Notes under the pieces: model-generated
Told to the model about the DNA's origin: nothing
Database searches by the model: none
The model's input: the letters and a program-made list of their open reading frames with translations, nothing else
Assembly: GCF_018199995.1 (NCBI RefSeq)
Contig: NZ_CP073578.1
Location: forward strand, 248,001-312,000
DNA: 64,000 nucleotides
Source: Photobacterium sp. GJ3
GTDB lineage: Bacteria; Pseudomonadota; Gammaproteobacteria; Enterobacterales; Vibrionaceae
Reading direction: 5' to 3'
Shown: positions 1 through 9,896 of the stretch, piece after piece
Position numbering within the stretch: the stretch's first letter is position 1
Layout of the letters: every line of letters starts with the position of its first letter
Position numbers and translations under genes: made by a program

Positions 1-20
1 CATTATCCTTCCTCGAAATC
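1..20 (-). promoter_or_regulatory. start codon and RBS of a divergent gene leaving the left edge
   Basis: Read on the minus strand, the first bases give GAGGAAGG, five spacer bases and an ATG at positions 3 to 1. This is a well-spaced ribosome-binding site and start codon for a gene that lies outside the window. Only the start codon is inside, so nothing can be said about the product. It would be divergent from the PAP2 gene at 83. Confidence 0.5.
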
Positions 21-82
21 GTCACCCGGATGTCATATCTGCTTCCTAATGTGATGACATAGGTTCAAAGGAGAATTGTGCT

Positions 83-598
83 ATGACAGTGACTGTATTG
101 GCACCCATTCAGCGTTTTGATTATGCCTTTTCCAGTGTGTGCTTGTGTCACCGCTTCAATCAACCGGTGGCGACGCTCAGCCGTTTGGTGTCCCGGTCCG
201 GTGACGGTCCGTTGTATGTGATATTCGGCTTGCTGGCGTGGGCGTTTGACCGCCAGCAGGGCGGGCTGGTTCTGGCTATTGGCCTGCTGGCTTTTTTGCT
301 GGAATTGCCCATCTACCTGTTGCTGAAAAATACCTTTAAACGTAACCGCCCGGCACAGCTGCCCAGTTTTATCAAACCTTCTGACAAATACAGCTTGCCA
401 TCCGGCCATACAGCGGCGGCTTTTCTGATGGCCTCCCTGATTGCCACGTTTTACCCGGCAGCGGCCTGGCTGGTCTGGCCCTGGGCTATCCTGATCGGAT
501 TCTCCCGCGTGCTGCTGGGGGTGCATTTTATTACGGACATTGTGGCCGGCGCTTTGCTGGGCATGATGTGTTTTGATGTCGTCAAGGGGGCGATATGA
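83..598 (+). CDS. PAP2 family membrane phosphatase
   Basis: This 171-residue membrane protein belongs to the type-2 phosphatidic acid phosphatase superfamily. Members hydrolyse lipid phosphates such as phosphatidate, phosphatidylglycerophosphate or undecaprenyl pyrophosphate on the periplasmic face. All three motifs are visible: K82-N-T-F-K-R-N-R-P90, PSGH at 106-109 with the catalytic His, and SRVLLGVHFITD at 141-152 with the second catalytic His and Asp. Hydrophobic segments lie around 43-58, 61-81, 111-134 and 150-163. An AAGGAG ribosome-binding site precedes the ATG. Its last four bases overlap the start of the glycosyltransferase, so the pair is probably co-transcribed and may act on the same lipid-linked substrate. 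The exact substrate cannot be read from sequence. Confidence 0.9.
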   Translation: MTVTVLAPIQRFDYAFSSVCLCHRFNQPVATLSRLVSRSGDGPLYVIFGLLAWAFDRQQGGLVLAIGLLAFLLELPIYLLLKNTFKRNRPAQLPSFIKPSDKYSLPSGHTAAAFLMASLIATFYPAAAWLVWPWAILIGFSRVLLGVHFITDIVAGALLGMMCFDVVKGAI

Positions 599-1704
599 AG
601 ATACTTTACGGCGTTCAGGGGACGGGCAACGGCCATATCTCCCGGGCGCGGGAAATGGCCCGGGCGTTTACACAACTGGGTGTCAGTGTTGATTTTCACT
701 TCTCTGGCCGATCGGCCGATCACTATTTCGATATGGATTGTTTTGGGGATTACCGTACCTCGACCGGCCTGACTTTTGTCACGGAGCAGGGCAAGGTCAA
801 TCAATGGAAAACCTTTCGTGAGAATTCGCTGAGGGATGTCTGGCGCGAAGTGAAGGCTCTGGATCTCGGGGGCTATGATCTGGTGCTGAATGATTTTGAG
901 CCGGTTTCTGCCTGGGCTGCAAGGCGTCAGGGGGTCCGGTCACTGGGGCTGAGTCATCAGAGTGCGTTTTTATTTGATGTGCCCAAGTCGGGAGAAGGCT
1001 GGCTGGATCGCAAGTTGATCCGTTATTTTGCCCCAACCGATCAGCAGCTGGGGCTGCACTGGTATCACTTTGGCGCTCCCATTCTGCCGCCCATCGTGCC
1101 TCAGCCGCAGGCACCGCAGAAGACCGATGGTTCTGTGCTGGTTTACCTGCCTTTCGAAGAGTTACAGCAGGTGCTGGCCTTGCTGAACCGGTTTTCCGAG
1201 GTCAGTTTCTATTGCTATCACCCGTCGGTAAAAACGGATTATCAGCAAGAGAACGTTAATGTTCGTGCTCTGAGCCGAACCGGTTTTCATCAGCGACTGG
1301 CCATGTGCGATGGCGTGATTGCCAATGGCGGCTTTGAACTGCCATCCGAGGCGATTGCGCTGGGGAAAAAACTGCTGCTGAAACCGCTTCAGGGGCAATA
1401 TGAACAGATGAGTAATGTGGCGACGCTGGAGCTGATGGGTCTGGCTGCCTGTATGCATGCGCTGGATACCGCGGCTTTACGAAACTGGCTGGCCAGTCAT
1501 TCACCGGGTCAGGTCGTCTGGCCGGATGTGGCCATGGCTGTGGCCGAGTGGCTGCTGGCTGGTGAGCCTCAGTCGCCGGAAGCCTTATGCCAGTCATTGT
1601 GGGCCCCGATCAGCTTTCCTGAACCTGTGCTGGAAACAATCAGAGATCTGGACATGAATGCTAGCACATCCGGGCTGAAATCATTAATCACTGGAACTTA
1701 TTGA
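595..1704 (+). CDS. MJ1255/VC2487-family glycosyltransferase
   Basis: The product is a 369-residue GT-B-like glycosyltransferase of the family named after MJ1255 and V. cholerae VC2487. The glycine-rich N-terminal loop GVQGTGNGHISRAREMARAF (residues 6-25) resembles the acceptor-side loop of MurG-type enzymes. The C-terminal GGFELPSEAIALGKKLL region with the following LQGQYEQMSNV fits the nucleotide-sugar binding half. No signal peptide or membrane helix is apparent, so it should be cytoplasmic. The ATG overlaps the PAP2 stop by four bases (ATGA), pointing to translational coupling. A role in envelope or lipid glycosylation is inferred from family and neighbour; donor and acceptor are unknown. 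Confidence 0.85.
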   Translation: MKILYGVQGTGNGHISRAREMARAFTQLGVSVDFHFSGRSADHYFDMDCFGDYRTSTGLTFVTEQGKVNQWKTFRENSLRDVWREVKALDLGGYDLVLNDFEPVSAWAARRQGVRSLGLSHQSAFLFDVPKSGEGWLDRKLIRYFAPTDQQLGLHWYHFGAPILPPIVPQPQAPQKTDGSVLVYLPFEELQQVLALLNRFSEVSFYCYHPSVKTDYQQENVNVRALSRTGFHQRLAMCDGVIANGGFELPSEAIALGKKLLLKPLQGQYEQMSNVATLELMGLAACMHALDTAALRNWLASHSPGQVVWPDVAMAVAEWLLAGEPQSPEALCQSLWAPISFPEPVLETIRDLDMNASTSGLKSLITGTY

Positions 1705-2025
1705 TCCTGCCTTTACGCCTGACTTTTGCGTGGAGTCAGGCCTCTCAAATCCTCTAACCTATTGATCTGTATATTTGGTAATACTGTTTTATATCCTTTT
1801 AGATATTTTTAGAAAGGCTTTATCTGCTTGTTTTCCTTTGGACAATCGTTCAATATTGGTTTCTTTCATACCCTTAGAGCCGGATTGATGTCTTCTACGG
1901 TATTGGTGCCATCAATCTTTTCAATGATACTGAATATCCCCAGTTTTCTAATGGGTATGTTAGGGCATGTTGCCCTTTGACGCTGGGAGCTCGGCTCTCT
2001 GAATGATTCGAAGAAGAGGTCAGAA
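1705..2025. other. intergenic region upstream of leuO
   Basis: There is no gene here. An 8-bp perfect inverted repeat (GCCTGACT at 1717-1724, AGTCAGGC at 1734-1741) sits just after the glycosyltransferase stop and may end that transcript, though no T-run follows. From about 1750 to 1960 the sequence becomes visibly A+T-rich. That is the usual character of H-NS-silenced leuO promoters, so the leuO promoter probably lies there, but I cannot place -35/-10 boxes with confidence. Confidence 0.5.
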
Positions 2026-2991
2026 ATGGCGCGTAGAGGAATGTCTTTCCAAGCAGCAGAGAATATCTCCATGGGTTCAAGCCTGCGGAATATTGATTTA
2101 AACCTGCTGACAGTTTTTGATGCGGTGATGCAAGAGCAGAACATCACACGCGCAGCACATAATCTGGGGATGTCTCAGCCTGCGGTGAGTAATGCCGTAG
2201 CCCGACTGAAGACGACATTCGACGATGAGTTGTTTGTCCGCCATGGACGGGGAATCCAGCCAACGGTTCGGGCAAAGCAGTTATTTGGACCGATCAGACA
2301 GGCGTTGCAGTTAGTCAAAAATGAATTACCTTCGGCCACTTTCCTGCCGGAAACATCGAACCGGATGTTCCGACTGGCGGTGTGCAGTCCGTTGGATATG
2401 CGATTTGCGCCGAATATCCTGCGTCAGTTAAGTCAGGTTGCGCCCAAAGCACAGGTGGCTTTGGAAGCGGGCATTGACAGTGATGCAGCCGAAAAGCTGC
2501 GGTATCAGGATCTGGATTTCGTGATTGATTACCTGCGGTTTGACGAACCGGGTTTTTCATCCACAGAAATCTTTAAAGACGAGCTGGTGGTGGTCGCGGC
2601 GGGTAATCATCCGCGGATTCAGGGCAACCTCAGTGCGGATGTTTTTGCGGAAGAAAAACACGCCTCTCTCAAACCTGTGCCGGGTGCACGCGGTTTTGCG
2701 GAAGCGGTGTATGCACAATCACCGAATTGCCAGGTGGCTTATCAGGGCAGTAGCCTGAGTAACATGATGTATGTGGTCGGCCAGTCTGATCTGATTGCCG
2801 TGATGCCGAAATGGCTGGCGGAATCGATGGCAGAGAATCTGTCGTTGCAAATGCTGACACTGCCCTTTGAAGGCAAAACAATCAGTGGCTATCTGAGTTG
2901 GCATGATTCGTCGCAAAAAGACAAAGGTCATCAGTGGCTGCGTGAGCAGGTGCTGGCGATTTGTGAAGAAGAGATTTGCGAAAAACAGTAA
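2026..2991 (+). CDS. leuO: LysR-family regulator LeuO
   Basis: This 321-residue LysR-type transcriptional regulator closely matches LeuO. The N-terminal winged helix-turn-helix (about residues 25-85) contains DLNLLTVFDAVMQEQNITRA and LGMSQPAVSNAVARLK, which are almost letter-for-letter the enterobacterial LeuO sequence. A LysR substrate-binding domain follows. LeuO antagonises H-NS silencing and controls stress, virulence and amino-acid genes. The start at 2026 is preferred because GAGG lies eight bases upstream. ATGs at 2041 and 2071 are possible, and the family does carry an N-terminal extension before the HTH. Its place upstream of the acyl-CoA ligase and ilvIH is as I recall it in V. cholerae. 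Confidence 0.93.
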   Translation: MARRGMSFQAAENISMGSSLRNIDLNLLTVFDAVMQEQNITRAAHNLGMSQPAVSNAVARLKTTFDDELFVRHGRGIQPTVRAKQLFGPIRQALQLVKNELPSATFLPETSNRMFRLAVCSPLDMRFAPNILRQLSQVAPKAQVALEAGIDSDAAEKLRYQDLDFVIDYLRFDEPGFSSTEIFKDELVVVAAGNHPRIQGNLSADVFAEEKHASLKPVPGARGFAEAVYAQSPNCQVAYQGSSLSNMMYVVGQSDLIAVMPKWLAESMAENLSLQMLTLPFEGKTISGYLSWHDSSQKDKGHQWLREQVLAICEEEICEKQ

Positions 2992-3022
2992 GGGCTGAAC
3001 ACGCCCGCTGACCTGCAGAAAT

Positions 3023-3072
3023 CGGCCTTTTTCTCTCTGCCTTTTGGAGATAAAAACGGCCGTTTCTTTTTT
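3023..3072 (+). terminator. rho-independent terminator of leuO
   Basis: A long imperfect stem pairs CGGCC-TTTTTCTC with GAGATAAAAAC-GGCCG (3023-3062) and is followed by TTTCTTTTTT. It lies just after the leuO stop. Confidence 0.7.
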
Positions 3073-3249
3073 CTGCTCCCCGATTTTCTCCTGCGTTTGC
3101 AAGCGGATAGGGATCAGAATTTCCCCGCAAAGCCCGGAAGTGTGAGCGCCACCCGGCATTCTGTTGCAAAGGCTGTGCGCTTTGGTTGCCTTTTTTCGCT
3201 CCTTCAGTAGACTTGCCGCTTCTTCAGCGCACATCTGTACGCTCATCAC

Positions 3250-5085
3250 ATGGCAGAGCAGTTTATGTCACAACGCAAGTATCACATTGTCCACCGCATT
3301 CAGCAGCAAATTGCCCGTCTGGGCGAACGAACCGCGCTTCGCTATTCACAGGATGGCAAGTGGCAGGATCTCAGCTGGCAGTCGCTGGGCGATCAGGTGC
3401 GTCAGCTGGCTCTGGCGATGCTGGCTCAGGGGATTGATGTACAGGATAAAGTCGGGATCTTCGCACCCAACATGGTGCGCTGGACCATCGCCGATCTGGC
3501 CTCGTTGTTCCTGCGGGGAGTCACGGTGCCGATTTATCCCACCAGTACGCCTCAGCAGGCGGGGTATATCATCAACAATGCGGATATAAAAATTCTGTTT
3601 GTCGGTCAGCAAGCCCAGCTGGATGCGGCGCTTGAGGTTGCCGATGAATGTCCGCAACTGGCGCACATTGTACTGCTGGAGGGCAACTGTGATGCTGTGG
3701 AAGATGCACGGGTTTGTGGTTACGCGCAATTTTTGGCTCAGGCAGTGCAGGCGGATGAATCCGAACTGGCGCAGCGTCTGGCCGACTGCCGGATGGATGA
3801 TCTGCTGACCCTGATTTACACCTCGGGTACGACAGGCACGCCAAAAGGGGTGATGCTGGATTACGCCAATTTTGCCGCGCAGCTTGACGGGCATGATCAG
3901 CGTCTGGCGCTGGCAGAAGGGGATGTATCCCTTTGCTTCCTGCCGTTATCACATGTGTTTGAGCGGGCCTGGACGTTTTACGTATTACACCGCGGTGGGG
4001 TGAACTGCTATCTGACTGACACCAATGCCGTGCGTGAGGCGCTGGTCGAAGTGCGGCCCAATGTCATGTCGGCCGTGCCCAGAGTGTACGAGAAGATTTA
4101 TGGCGCGGTGCAAACCAAGGTAGCTAAAGCACCGCTCCACCGCCGGGCGCTGTTTCACAGCGCGATTGCGATCGGAAACCGCATGGCGCAGTGCCGTCAG
4201 CAGCAGCAACGTCCTTCAGCCGTGCTGAAACTGGCGCACCGGGCCGCCGATCAACTCGTTTTGTCGAAACTGCGCGATGTGCTCGGCGGGCAGATCAAAT
4301 TCATGCCGTGCGGCGGGGCCAAACTGGATGCAGGCATCGGTCGTTTTTTCCATGCAATCGGCATCAATGTGAAGCTGGGTTACGGCATGACGGAAACCAC
4401 CGCGACCGTGTCCTGCTGGGATGATACGGCGTTCAATGCCGACTCCATCGGGACTCTGATGCCGGGCGCGGAAGTGAAAATTGGCGACAACAATGAAATT
4501 CTGGTGCGCGGTCCCATGGTGATGCGGGGATATTACAAGCTGCCGGAAGAGACAGCCGCAAACTTCACTCAGGATGGCTTCCTCAAAACCGGGGATGCCG
4601 GTGAATTTGATGCACAGGGGAATCTTTATATTACCGACCGCATCAAAGAGCTGATGAAAACCTCAGGCGGTAAATATATCGCGCCTCAGGTGATTGAAGG
4701 CGCAATCGGGAAAGACAATCTGATTGAGCAGATCGCCGTGGTCGCAGATGCCAGAAAATTTGTCTCTGCGCTGGTGGTCCCTTGTTTTGAAACGCTGGAA
4801 AATCACGCCCGTGAGCTGAATATCCAGTACCGGAACCGCTTGGAGTTGCTGAAAAACAGTCAGATGCTGGCGTTTGTGGAGAAGCGGATTGCGGAGCTGC
4901 AAAAAGACTTGGCCAAGTTTGAGCAGGTGAAGAAATTTACCCTGCTGCCCAAAGCGTTTTCGATGGATGAAGGTGAGCTGACCCCAACCCAGAAATTGCG
5001 CCGGAAAGTGATTCTGGAGCGTTACCACAAACAAATCGAAGATATGTATACCGAGAGTCAGCGCAAAGAGCCGCCGCAACACTAA
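3250..5085 (+). CDS. long-chain acyl-CoA synthetase (AMP-forming)
   Basis: This 611-residue member of the ANL (acyl/aryl-CoA synthetase) superfamily activates a fatty acid with ATP and CoA. The AMP-binding P-loop [12 protein letters not shown] lies at residues 190-201. The A5-like motif [13 protein letters not shown], the hinge segment [17 protein letters not shown] and a C-terminal lysine region (KLRRKVI) are all present. It resembles the FadD15-like, FACS-type synthetases more than FadD. The start is uncertain: 3250 and 3265 (MSQRKYHIV) are both ATGs without a strong ribosome-binding site, and 3265 gives a typical N-terminus. It lies between leuO and ilvI on the same strand. A link to branched-chain metabolism is positional only. 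Confidence 0.9.
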   Translation: MAEQFMSQRKYHIVHRIQQQIARLGERTALRYSQDGKWQDLSWQSLGDQVRQLALAMLAQGIDVQDKVGIFAPNMVRWTIADLASLFLRGVTVPIYPTSTPQQAGYIINNADIKILFVGQQAQLDAALEVADECPQLAHIVLLEGNCDAVEDARVCGYAQFLAQAVQADESELAQRLADCRMDDLLTLIYTSGTTGTPKGVMLDYANFAAQLDGHDQRLALAEGDVSLCFLPLSHVFERAWTFYVLHRGGVNCYLTDTNAVREALVEVRPNVMSAVPRVYEKIYGAVQTKVAKAPLHRRALFHSAIAIGNRMAQCRQQQQRPSAVLKLAHRAADQLVLSKLRDVLGGQIKFMPCGGAKLDAGIGRFFHAIGINVKLGYGMTETTATVSCWDDTAFNADSIGTLMPGAEVKIGDNNEILVRGPMVMRGYYKLPEETAANFTQDGFLKTGDAGEFDAQGNLYITDRIKELMKTSGGKYIAPQVIEGAIGKDNLIEQIAVVADARKFVSALVVPCFETLENHARELNIQYRNRLELLKNSQMLAFVEKRIAELQKDLAKFEQVKKFTLLPKAFSMDEGELTPTQKLRRKVILERYHKQIEDMYTESQRKEPPQH

Positions 5086-5669
5086 TGCCTTCTTTTTTCG
5101 GACAGTGGCCGCCCCGGTCACTGTCTGAGTACCGATTTTCCTGCCTCTTTTTTAAGATTTTTTACTGGCTCACTGCTCAAAAGGATGGTTTTCTTCGTGA
5201 GATATGTAGACCGATAGGGCTCATTTCAGTCCATTCCACTATTGATATGCTTGTTGTTGGCGAATCATAGGGCGATTTGGGTTCAGTACAGAAAATAACC
5301 ACGAAGTGCCTGAGGGGAATAGACGCCAGCGGTGAAAACAGGCTATTTTGGCTGTGGGTACTACGGATGGGAACATCCACCGTAGCCGCATAGTACGAAA
5401 AACACTGGATTTCTTTAGGCTAAAGATAAGCCCTAACTATGTTATACCCGTCTGTATCGCTGACTTTTGCTGGTCCTGTTCTCCCTGCTGCAGCCCGTCT
5501 GGCTGCGAATCTTCGGACAGACCCGTTCGGTTATCTGACGTAACCCGGTATGACTGTCACCTTGCTGCTCCGGCAGGGAAAGACGGCCCCAACTCGTCAT
5601 GGATATCCGGCAAAGCGGAATCAGAGCCACGGATACAGGCGCAGGTATACGCGACCTGGAGGCAAGAAT
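5086..5669. other. long ilvIH upstream and leader region
   Basis: There is no credible gene in these 584 bases. GGACAGTG and CACTGTC (5099-5122) form a hairpin just after the ligase stop without a T-run. Further hairpins include CTACGGATGG...CCACCGTAG near 5360-5384 and TTAGGCT...AGCCCTAA near 5417-5437. Such a long untranslated stretch before ilvIH is compatible with Lrp- or LeuO-type control. No leader peptide rich in Leu/Val/Ile codons was found. The frame open from 5550 into ilvI lacks a ribosome-binding site and is not taken as coding before 5670. Confidence 0.4.
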
Positions 5670-7388
5670 ATGGAAATGTTGTCCGGCGCTGACATGATCG
5701 TTCGTTCGATGATCGATCAAGGCGTGAAACATATCTTCGGTTACCCTGGCGGTTCTGTTCTGGATATCTACGATGCGCTGCATGAAAAGAGCGACATCGA
5801 GCACGTGCTGGTGCGCCATGAGCAGGCAGCCGTTCACATGGCAGATGGTTACGCCCGTGCCACCGGCGAGGTGGGCGTGGTGCTGGTGACTTCGGGTCCC
5901 GGTGCGACCAACGCCATTACCGGTATTGCAACGGCGTACATGGATTCAATTCCAATGGTGGTCCTGTCCGGTCAGGTGATGAGTGATCTGATTGGCAACG
6001 ATGCCTTTCAGGAGTGCGACATGGTGGGGATCTCCCGTCCGGTCGTGAAACACAGTTTCCTGGTACAGCGCACCGAAGATATCCCTACGATTATCAAAAA
6101 AGCATTCTACATTGCTGCCAGTGGCCGTCCCGGTCCGGTGGTGGTTGATATTCCGAAAGACATGCTGAACCCGGCGAAAACCTATCCGTACAAGTACCCG
6201 GAAGCCATCAGTATGCGTTCCTATAACCCGACGTTGCAGGGGCATAAAGGCCAGATCAAACGCGGGGTGAAAGCCTTACTGTCTGCGAAGAAACCTGTGC
6301 TTTATGTCGGTGGCGGCGCCATTATGTCGGGCTGTGAAGCACAGATCCTGAAACTGGCTGAAAGCCTCAAAATTCCAGTAGTCAGCACCCTGATGGGGCT
6401 GGGCGCTTTCCCCGGCACACACCATAACAGTGTCGGCATGCTGGGGATGCACGGGACCTATGAAGCCAATATGACGATGCACAATTCCGATCTGATCTTC
6501 GGGATTGGTGTGCGCTTTGATGACCGGACCACCAATAATCTGGAAAAATACTGTCCGAATGCCACGGTCATGCATATTGATATCGACCCGTCTTCGATTT
6601 CCAAAACCGTGAAAGCCGATATCCCGATTGTCGGCTCGGCCGATGCTGTGCTGAACAGCATGTTGAAGCTGATTGAAGAGCAGCAGGGCACCAATGATCA
6701 GGCCGCCATGGATGAATGGTGGAGCGAGATTGAGTCCTGGCGTGCCCGTAAATGCCTGAGCTATAAAACGGATCAAGAGCGGATTAAGCCGCAACAGGTC
6801 ATTGAATTACTGCACAAACTGACCAACGGTGATGCCTATGTCGCCTCCGATGTCGGTCAGCACCAGATGTTTGCCGCATTGTATTACCCGTTTGATAAAC
6901 CACGCCGCTGGCTGAATTCCGGCGGTCTGGGCACCATGGGCTTTGGTTTGCCAGCAGCCATGGGCGCTAAATTTGCCCTGCCGGATGCAGAAGTTTTATG
7001 TGTCACGGGGGACGGCAGTATCCAGATGAATATTCAGGAGCTGTCGACCGCGCTGCAGTACGATATCCCGGTCAAAATTATTAACCTGAACAACCGTTTC
7101 CTGGGCATGGTGAAACAATGGCAGGATATGATTTATCAGGGACGCCACTCTCATTCTTACATGGACTCTGTGCCTGACTTTGCTGCAATTGCGGAAGCTT
7201 ATGGCCATGTCGGGATCCGAATTTCAGATCCGGCGAAGCTGGAAAGTGAGCTGGCGCGCGCTTTAGCGATGAAAGATAAGTTAGTCTTTGTTGATATCAG
7301 CGTGGATGAAACAGAGCACGTTTACCCGATGTTGATCCGTGGCGGATCCATGAGTGAAATGTGGCTGAGTAAAACGGAGAGAACCTAA
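5670..7388 (+). CDS. ilvI: acetolactate synthase III large subunit
   Basis: The 572-residue catalytic subunit of acetohydroxyacid synthase joins two pyruvates, or pyruvate and 2-ketobutyrate, in valine, leucine and isoleucine synthesis. The catalytic glutamate lies in [18 protein letters not shown] (E51). The ThDP/Mg motif [20 protein letters not shown] is near residue 450, and the FAD-binding middle domain is complete. The ATG at 5670 is chosen because GGAGG lies just upstream and [11 protein letters not shown] matches IlvI N-termini; the open frame runs 120 bases further upstream without support. The stop overlaps the ilvH start by one base, typical of a coupled ilvIH operon. Confidence 0.97.
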   Translation: MEMLSGADMIVRSMIDQGVKHIFGYPGGSVLDIYDALHEKSDIEHVLVRHEQAAVHMADGYARATGEVGVVLVTSGPGATNAITGIATAYMDSIPMVVLSGQVMSDLIGNDAFQECDMVGISRPVVKHSFLVQRTEDIPTIIKKAFYIAASGRPGPVVVDIPKDMLNPAKTYPYKYPEAISMRSYNPTLQGHKGQIKRGVKALLSAKKPVLYVGGGAIMSGCEAQILKLAESLKIPVVSTLMGLGAFPGTHHNSVGMLGMHGTYEANMTMHNSDLIFGIGVRFDDRTTNNLEKYCPNATVMHIDIDPSSISKTVKADIPIVGSADAVLNSMLKLIEEQQGTNDQAAMDEWWSEIESWRARKCLSYKTDQERIKPQQVIELLHKLTNGDAYVASDVGQHQMFAALYYPFDKPRRWLNSGGLGTMGFGLPAAMGAKFALPDAEVLCVTGDGSIQMNIQELSTALQYDIPVKIINLNNRFLGMVKQWQDMIYQGRHSHSYMDSVPDFAAIAEAYGHVGIRISDPAKLESELARALAMKDKLVFVDISVDETEHVYPMLIRGGSMSEMWLSKTERT

Positions 7389-7882
7389 TGCGCAGAATTG
7401 TATCAGTATTATTAGAAAATGAACCCGGTGCACTTTCACGCGTGGTGGGGCTGTTCTCCCAGCGTGGTTATAACATTGAATCACTGACGGTCGCCCCGAC
7501 AGATGATCCGACCCTGTCTCGCCTGAATATTACCACCAGTGTGGAAGATGCCGCGCTGGAGCAGATCGAGAAACATCTGCACAAGCTGATCGATATTCTG
7601 AAAGTCAGCAATGTCACGGATTCTGAGCATGTCGAGCGGGAGCTGATGCTGGTGAAAGTGAAAGCCAGTGGTTATGCCCGTGCTGAAGTGAAGCGCACTT
7701 CTGATATTTTCCGTGGTCAGATTGTGGATGTCACCAGCCAGATTTATACCGTTCAGCTGGCCGGAACCAGTGAAAAGCTGGATGCTTTCCTGGATGCGGT
7801 GAGCGAAGCGACTGAGATTATTGAAGTTGCCCGCAGCGGTGTCGTCGGGATTGCCCGTGGCGAACGGGCTTTAAAAGCCTGA
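7388..7882 (+). CDS. ilvH: acetolactate synthase III regulatory subunit
   Basis: This 164-residue small subunit activates IlvI and confers valine feedback inhibition. The N-terminal ACT domain is clear ([20 protein letters not shown], then GLFSQRGYNIESLTV). The C-terminal half has the usual ALS_ss_C sequence with SGVVGIARGERALK at the end. Length is normal. TAA of ilvI and ATG of ilvH share one base, so translation is coupled. A strong terminator follows. Confidence 0.97.
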   Translation: MRRIVSVLLENEPGALSRVVGLFSQRGYNIESLTVAPTDDPTLSRLNITTSVEDAALEQIEKHLHKLIDILKVSNVTDSEHVERELMLVKVKASGYARAEVKRTSDIFRGQIVDVTSQIYTVQLAGTSEKLDAFLDAVSEATEIIEVARSGVVGIARGERALKA

Positions 7883-7908
7883 TCTGAATCGTTTTCCTTT
7901 CGATGAAC

Positions 7909-7938
7909 GCCCGTCCGGCTCTGCCGGCGGGTTTTTTT
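7909..7938 (+). terminator. ilvIH rho-independent terminator
   Basis: A GC-rich stem (GCCCG-T-CCGG / CCGG-CGGG with loop CTCTG) is followed by seven T residues, 27 bases after the ilvH stop. Confidence 0.9.
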
Positions 7939-7995
7939 ATGCCTGAATTTCGGGTCTGCTGGCCGTTCCAAACGAGATTAGACTAAAGTCTAATA

Positions 7996-8157
7996 ATACC
8001 AATCGCAGTCAATCACTGGTCATCCTAGCTTGCTAAAATGTTCGATAACTGCGTTAGATTTTTTGATTGTAGAATCACTACTTATCTAAAAAATCCGCCT
8101 TGTTCTCAAACATTTTTCCGGCGCTACTTCTGATCATTGACTTACTTTGATTGGTAT
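7996..8157. repeat. 162-bp palindromic MITE-like element, copy 1
   Basis: The element begins ATACCAATC and ends GATTGGTAT, so its termini are perfect 9-bp inverted repeats. The two halves pair over most of their length, for example AAAATGTT with AACATTTTT and GATTTTTT with AAAAAATC. They close on the central hairpin GTAG-AATCA-CTAC. A second copy of the same length lies at 20201-20362 with high identity. No reading frame is present, so it would be a non-autonomous element or a structured repeat. It sits between ilvIH and the small gene at 8273. Confidence 0.9.
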
Positions 8158-8272
8158 AAGTGGGCTGAATCAGACTTGAGTCTTCCCTGAATATGGATTG
8201 TTTTCAGCCCCGGCAAGGTTTCAAGATGTTCGACGAAAGTTTAACTGTCTGCTGAAGCGGAGGCGTGAATTC

Positions 8273-8404
8273 ATGCTGAATACCGTGTTAGTCCGGTGCA
8301 CAGTGTTGCTGGTGTGTTTTCTCGGCTTTCATGCCAGTGCCATCTATTTCCTTTTGGCGGTGTTGCTGCTGAACACCCATCATAAGGAATTCTTTGGCTG
8401 GTGA
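8273..8404 (+). CDS. small hydrophobic protein, 43 residues
   Basis: This short frame begins at an ATG preceded by GGAGG with good spacing. It encodes a 43-residue, almost wholly hydrophobic peptide with one or two membrane segments (residues 3-15 and 17-35) and the polar tail NTHHKEFFGW. I do not recognise a family. A longer frame from 8198 has no ribosome-binding site. It faces pykF across a bidirectional terminator. Coding status is supported only by the ribosome-binding site and composition. Confidence 0.4.
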   Translation: MLNTVLVRCTVLLVCFLGFHASAIYFLLAVLLLNTHHKEFFGW

Positions 8405-8434
8405 CTGTCGGATAAAACACGCGATGCAGCCCAT

Positions 8435-8461
8435 AAAAAACGGGAGCCGAAGCTCCCGTTT
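8435..8461 (-). terminator. pykF terminator (bidirectional)
   Basis: A perfect stem AACGGGAGC / GCTCCCGTT has loop CGAA. On the minus strand it is followed by six T residues, ending pykF. It can also stop the small gene coming from the left. Confidence 0.9.
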
Positions 8462-8483
8462 GCTGTTTGGATGCTGTTGTCGC

Positions 8484-9896
8484 TTACAGGACGTGAACCG
8501 AAGCTGTGTTCGTAGTACCTGATGGGACCAGGGCACCGGAAACCATCACCACGATGTCGCCTTTGTTGCCCAGACCGGACTCGATCGCCAGAGCTTTACC
8601 ACGCGCATAGAACGCATCGGTGCTTTCAATGGCTTCGACAACCACAGGAGTCACGCCTTTGGTCAGGCACAACTGAGCTGCCGTTTTCGGGTTGGTGGTT
8701 ACCGCCAGAATGTTTGCTGTCGGGAAGTATTTACGCACTGAACGGGCAGATTTACCTGCTTCAGTTGCCACGACGATCAGCGGCGCATTCAGCTTTTCAG
8801 ATGTGTCTACTGCACCTTTACACACCGCTTCAGTGATACGCAGGCGAGGGCTGTCCAGACGAGCGCTCAGAGAAGCACGCATGGCCGCATCAGTGCGGTC
8901 ACAGATCTGTGCCATGATGGTCACAGCTTCAATTGGGTATTTACCCTTCGCAGATTCACCAGACAGCATCACGGCGTCAGTGCCGTCCATGATGGCGTTG
9001 GCAACGTCGCCAGCTTCTGCACGGGTCGGACGCGGGTTCTTGATCATGGAATCCAGCATCTGCGTTGCAGTGATAACGACTTTACGGGCACGGTTACATT
9101 TCTCGATCATCATCTTCTGCGCGAAGATCACTTCTTCAACCGGGATTTCTACACCCAGATCACCACGGGCAACCATGATGCCGTCAGATGCGTCCAGAAT
9201 GGCGTCAAAGTTGTCGACACCTTCCTGGTTTTCAATTTTAGAGATGATCTGGATCTTCTCGCCGCCGTTTGCGTTCAGCAGTTCGCGGATTTCCTGAACA
9301 TCTTCCGCCTTACGGATGAAAGATGCTGCAACAAAATCAACGCCTTGCTCACAACCAAATTTCAGGTCCGCTTTGTCTTTTTCAGCCAGCGCTGGCAGAT
9401 TCACAGAAACGCCTGGCAGGTTGACGCCTTTGTTTTCGCCCAGATCACCGTTGTTCAGCACGCGGCATTTGACTTCGGTGTCTGTCGTAGCCAGCACTTC
9501 CATTTCGATCAGACCATCGTCGACCAGAATGGTGTTGCCGACAGTCAAATCGTTCGCAAAACCCGGGTAGGTGACGGCCACACGGTCTTTGTTACCGATA
9601 ACCGTGGTATCCGTGGTGAACGTAAATTCCTGACCTGCAGTCAGGGTCACGTCTGCACCGCCTTCCAGCTTGATTGTCCGGATTTCAGGACCTTTGGTGT
9701 CCAGCAGAATCGCAACAGGTTTACCGGTTTGTGCCATAACTTCACGAACGTTCTGGATACGCTGACCGTGCTCGGCGAAGTCGCCGTGCGAGAAGTTCAG
9801 ACGCATGACGTTCATGCCTGCATTGACCAGCTTGGTCAGCATTTCAACTGATTCTGTCTTAGGACCAATCGTGCAGACGATTTTGGTTTTTTTCAT
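8484..9896 (-). CDS. pykF: pyruvate kinase I
   Basis: This 470-residue enzyme converts phosphoenolpyruvate and ADP to pyruvate and ATP in glycolysis. The N-terminus [19 protein letters not shown], the substrate/metal loop [16 protein letters not shown] and the signature [12 protein letters not shown] are all intact. Length matches the fructose-1,6-bisphosphate-activated PykF type. On the minus strand GGAGA lies nine bases before the ATG, inside the palindrome TTCTCCGGAGAA (9905-9916). It is transcribed alone, with its own terminator and a long upstream region holding candidate operators. Confidence 0.96.
   Translation of the reverse strand: MKKTKIVCTIGPKTESVEMLTKLVNAGMNVMRLNFSHGDFAEHGQRIQNVREVMAQTGKPVAILLDTKGPEIRTIKLEGGADVTLTAGQEFTFTTDTTVIGNKDRVAVTYPGFANDLTVGNTILVDDGLIEMEVLATTDTEVKCRVLNNGDLGENKGVNLPGVSVNLPALAEKDKADLKFGCEQGVDFVAASFIRKAEDVQEIRELLNANGGEKIQIISKIENQEGVDNFDAILDASDGIMVARGDLGVEIPVEEVIFAQKMMIEKCNRARKVVITATQMLDSMIKNPRPTRAEAGDVANAIMDGTDAVMLSGESAKGKYPIEAVTIMAQICDRTDAAMRASLSARLDSPRLRITEAVCKGAVDTSEKLNAPLIVVATEAGKSARSVRKYFPTANILAVTTNPKTAAQLCLTKGVTPVVVEAIESTDAFYARGKALAIESGLGNKGDIVVMVSGALVPSGTTNTASVHVL

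Noticed and set aside
8692..9297. 201-codon antisense frame in pykF
   Set aside because: It is Ser/Arg-rich shadow sequence opposite conserved pyruvate kinase motifs.
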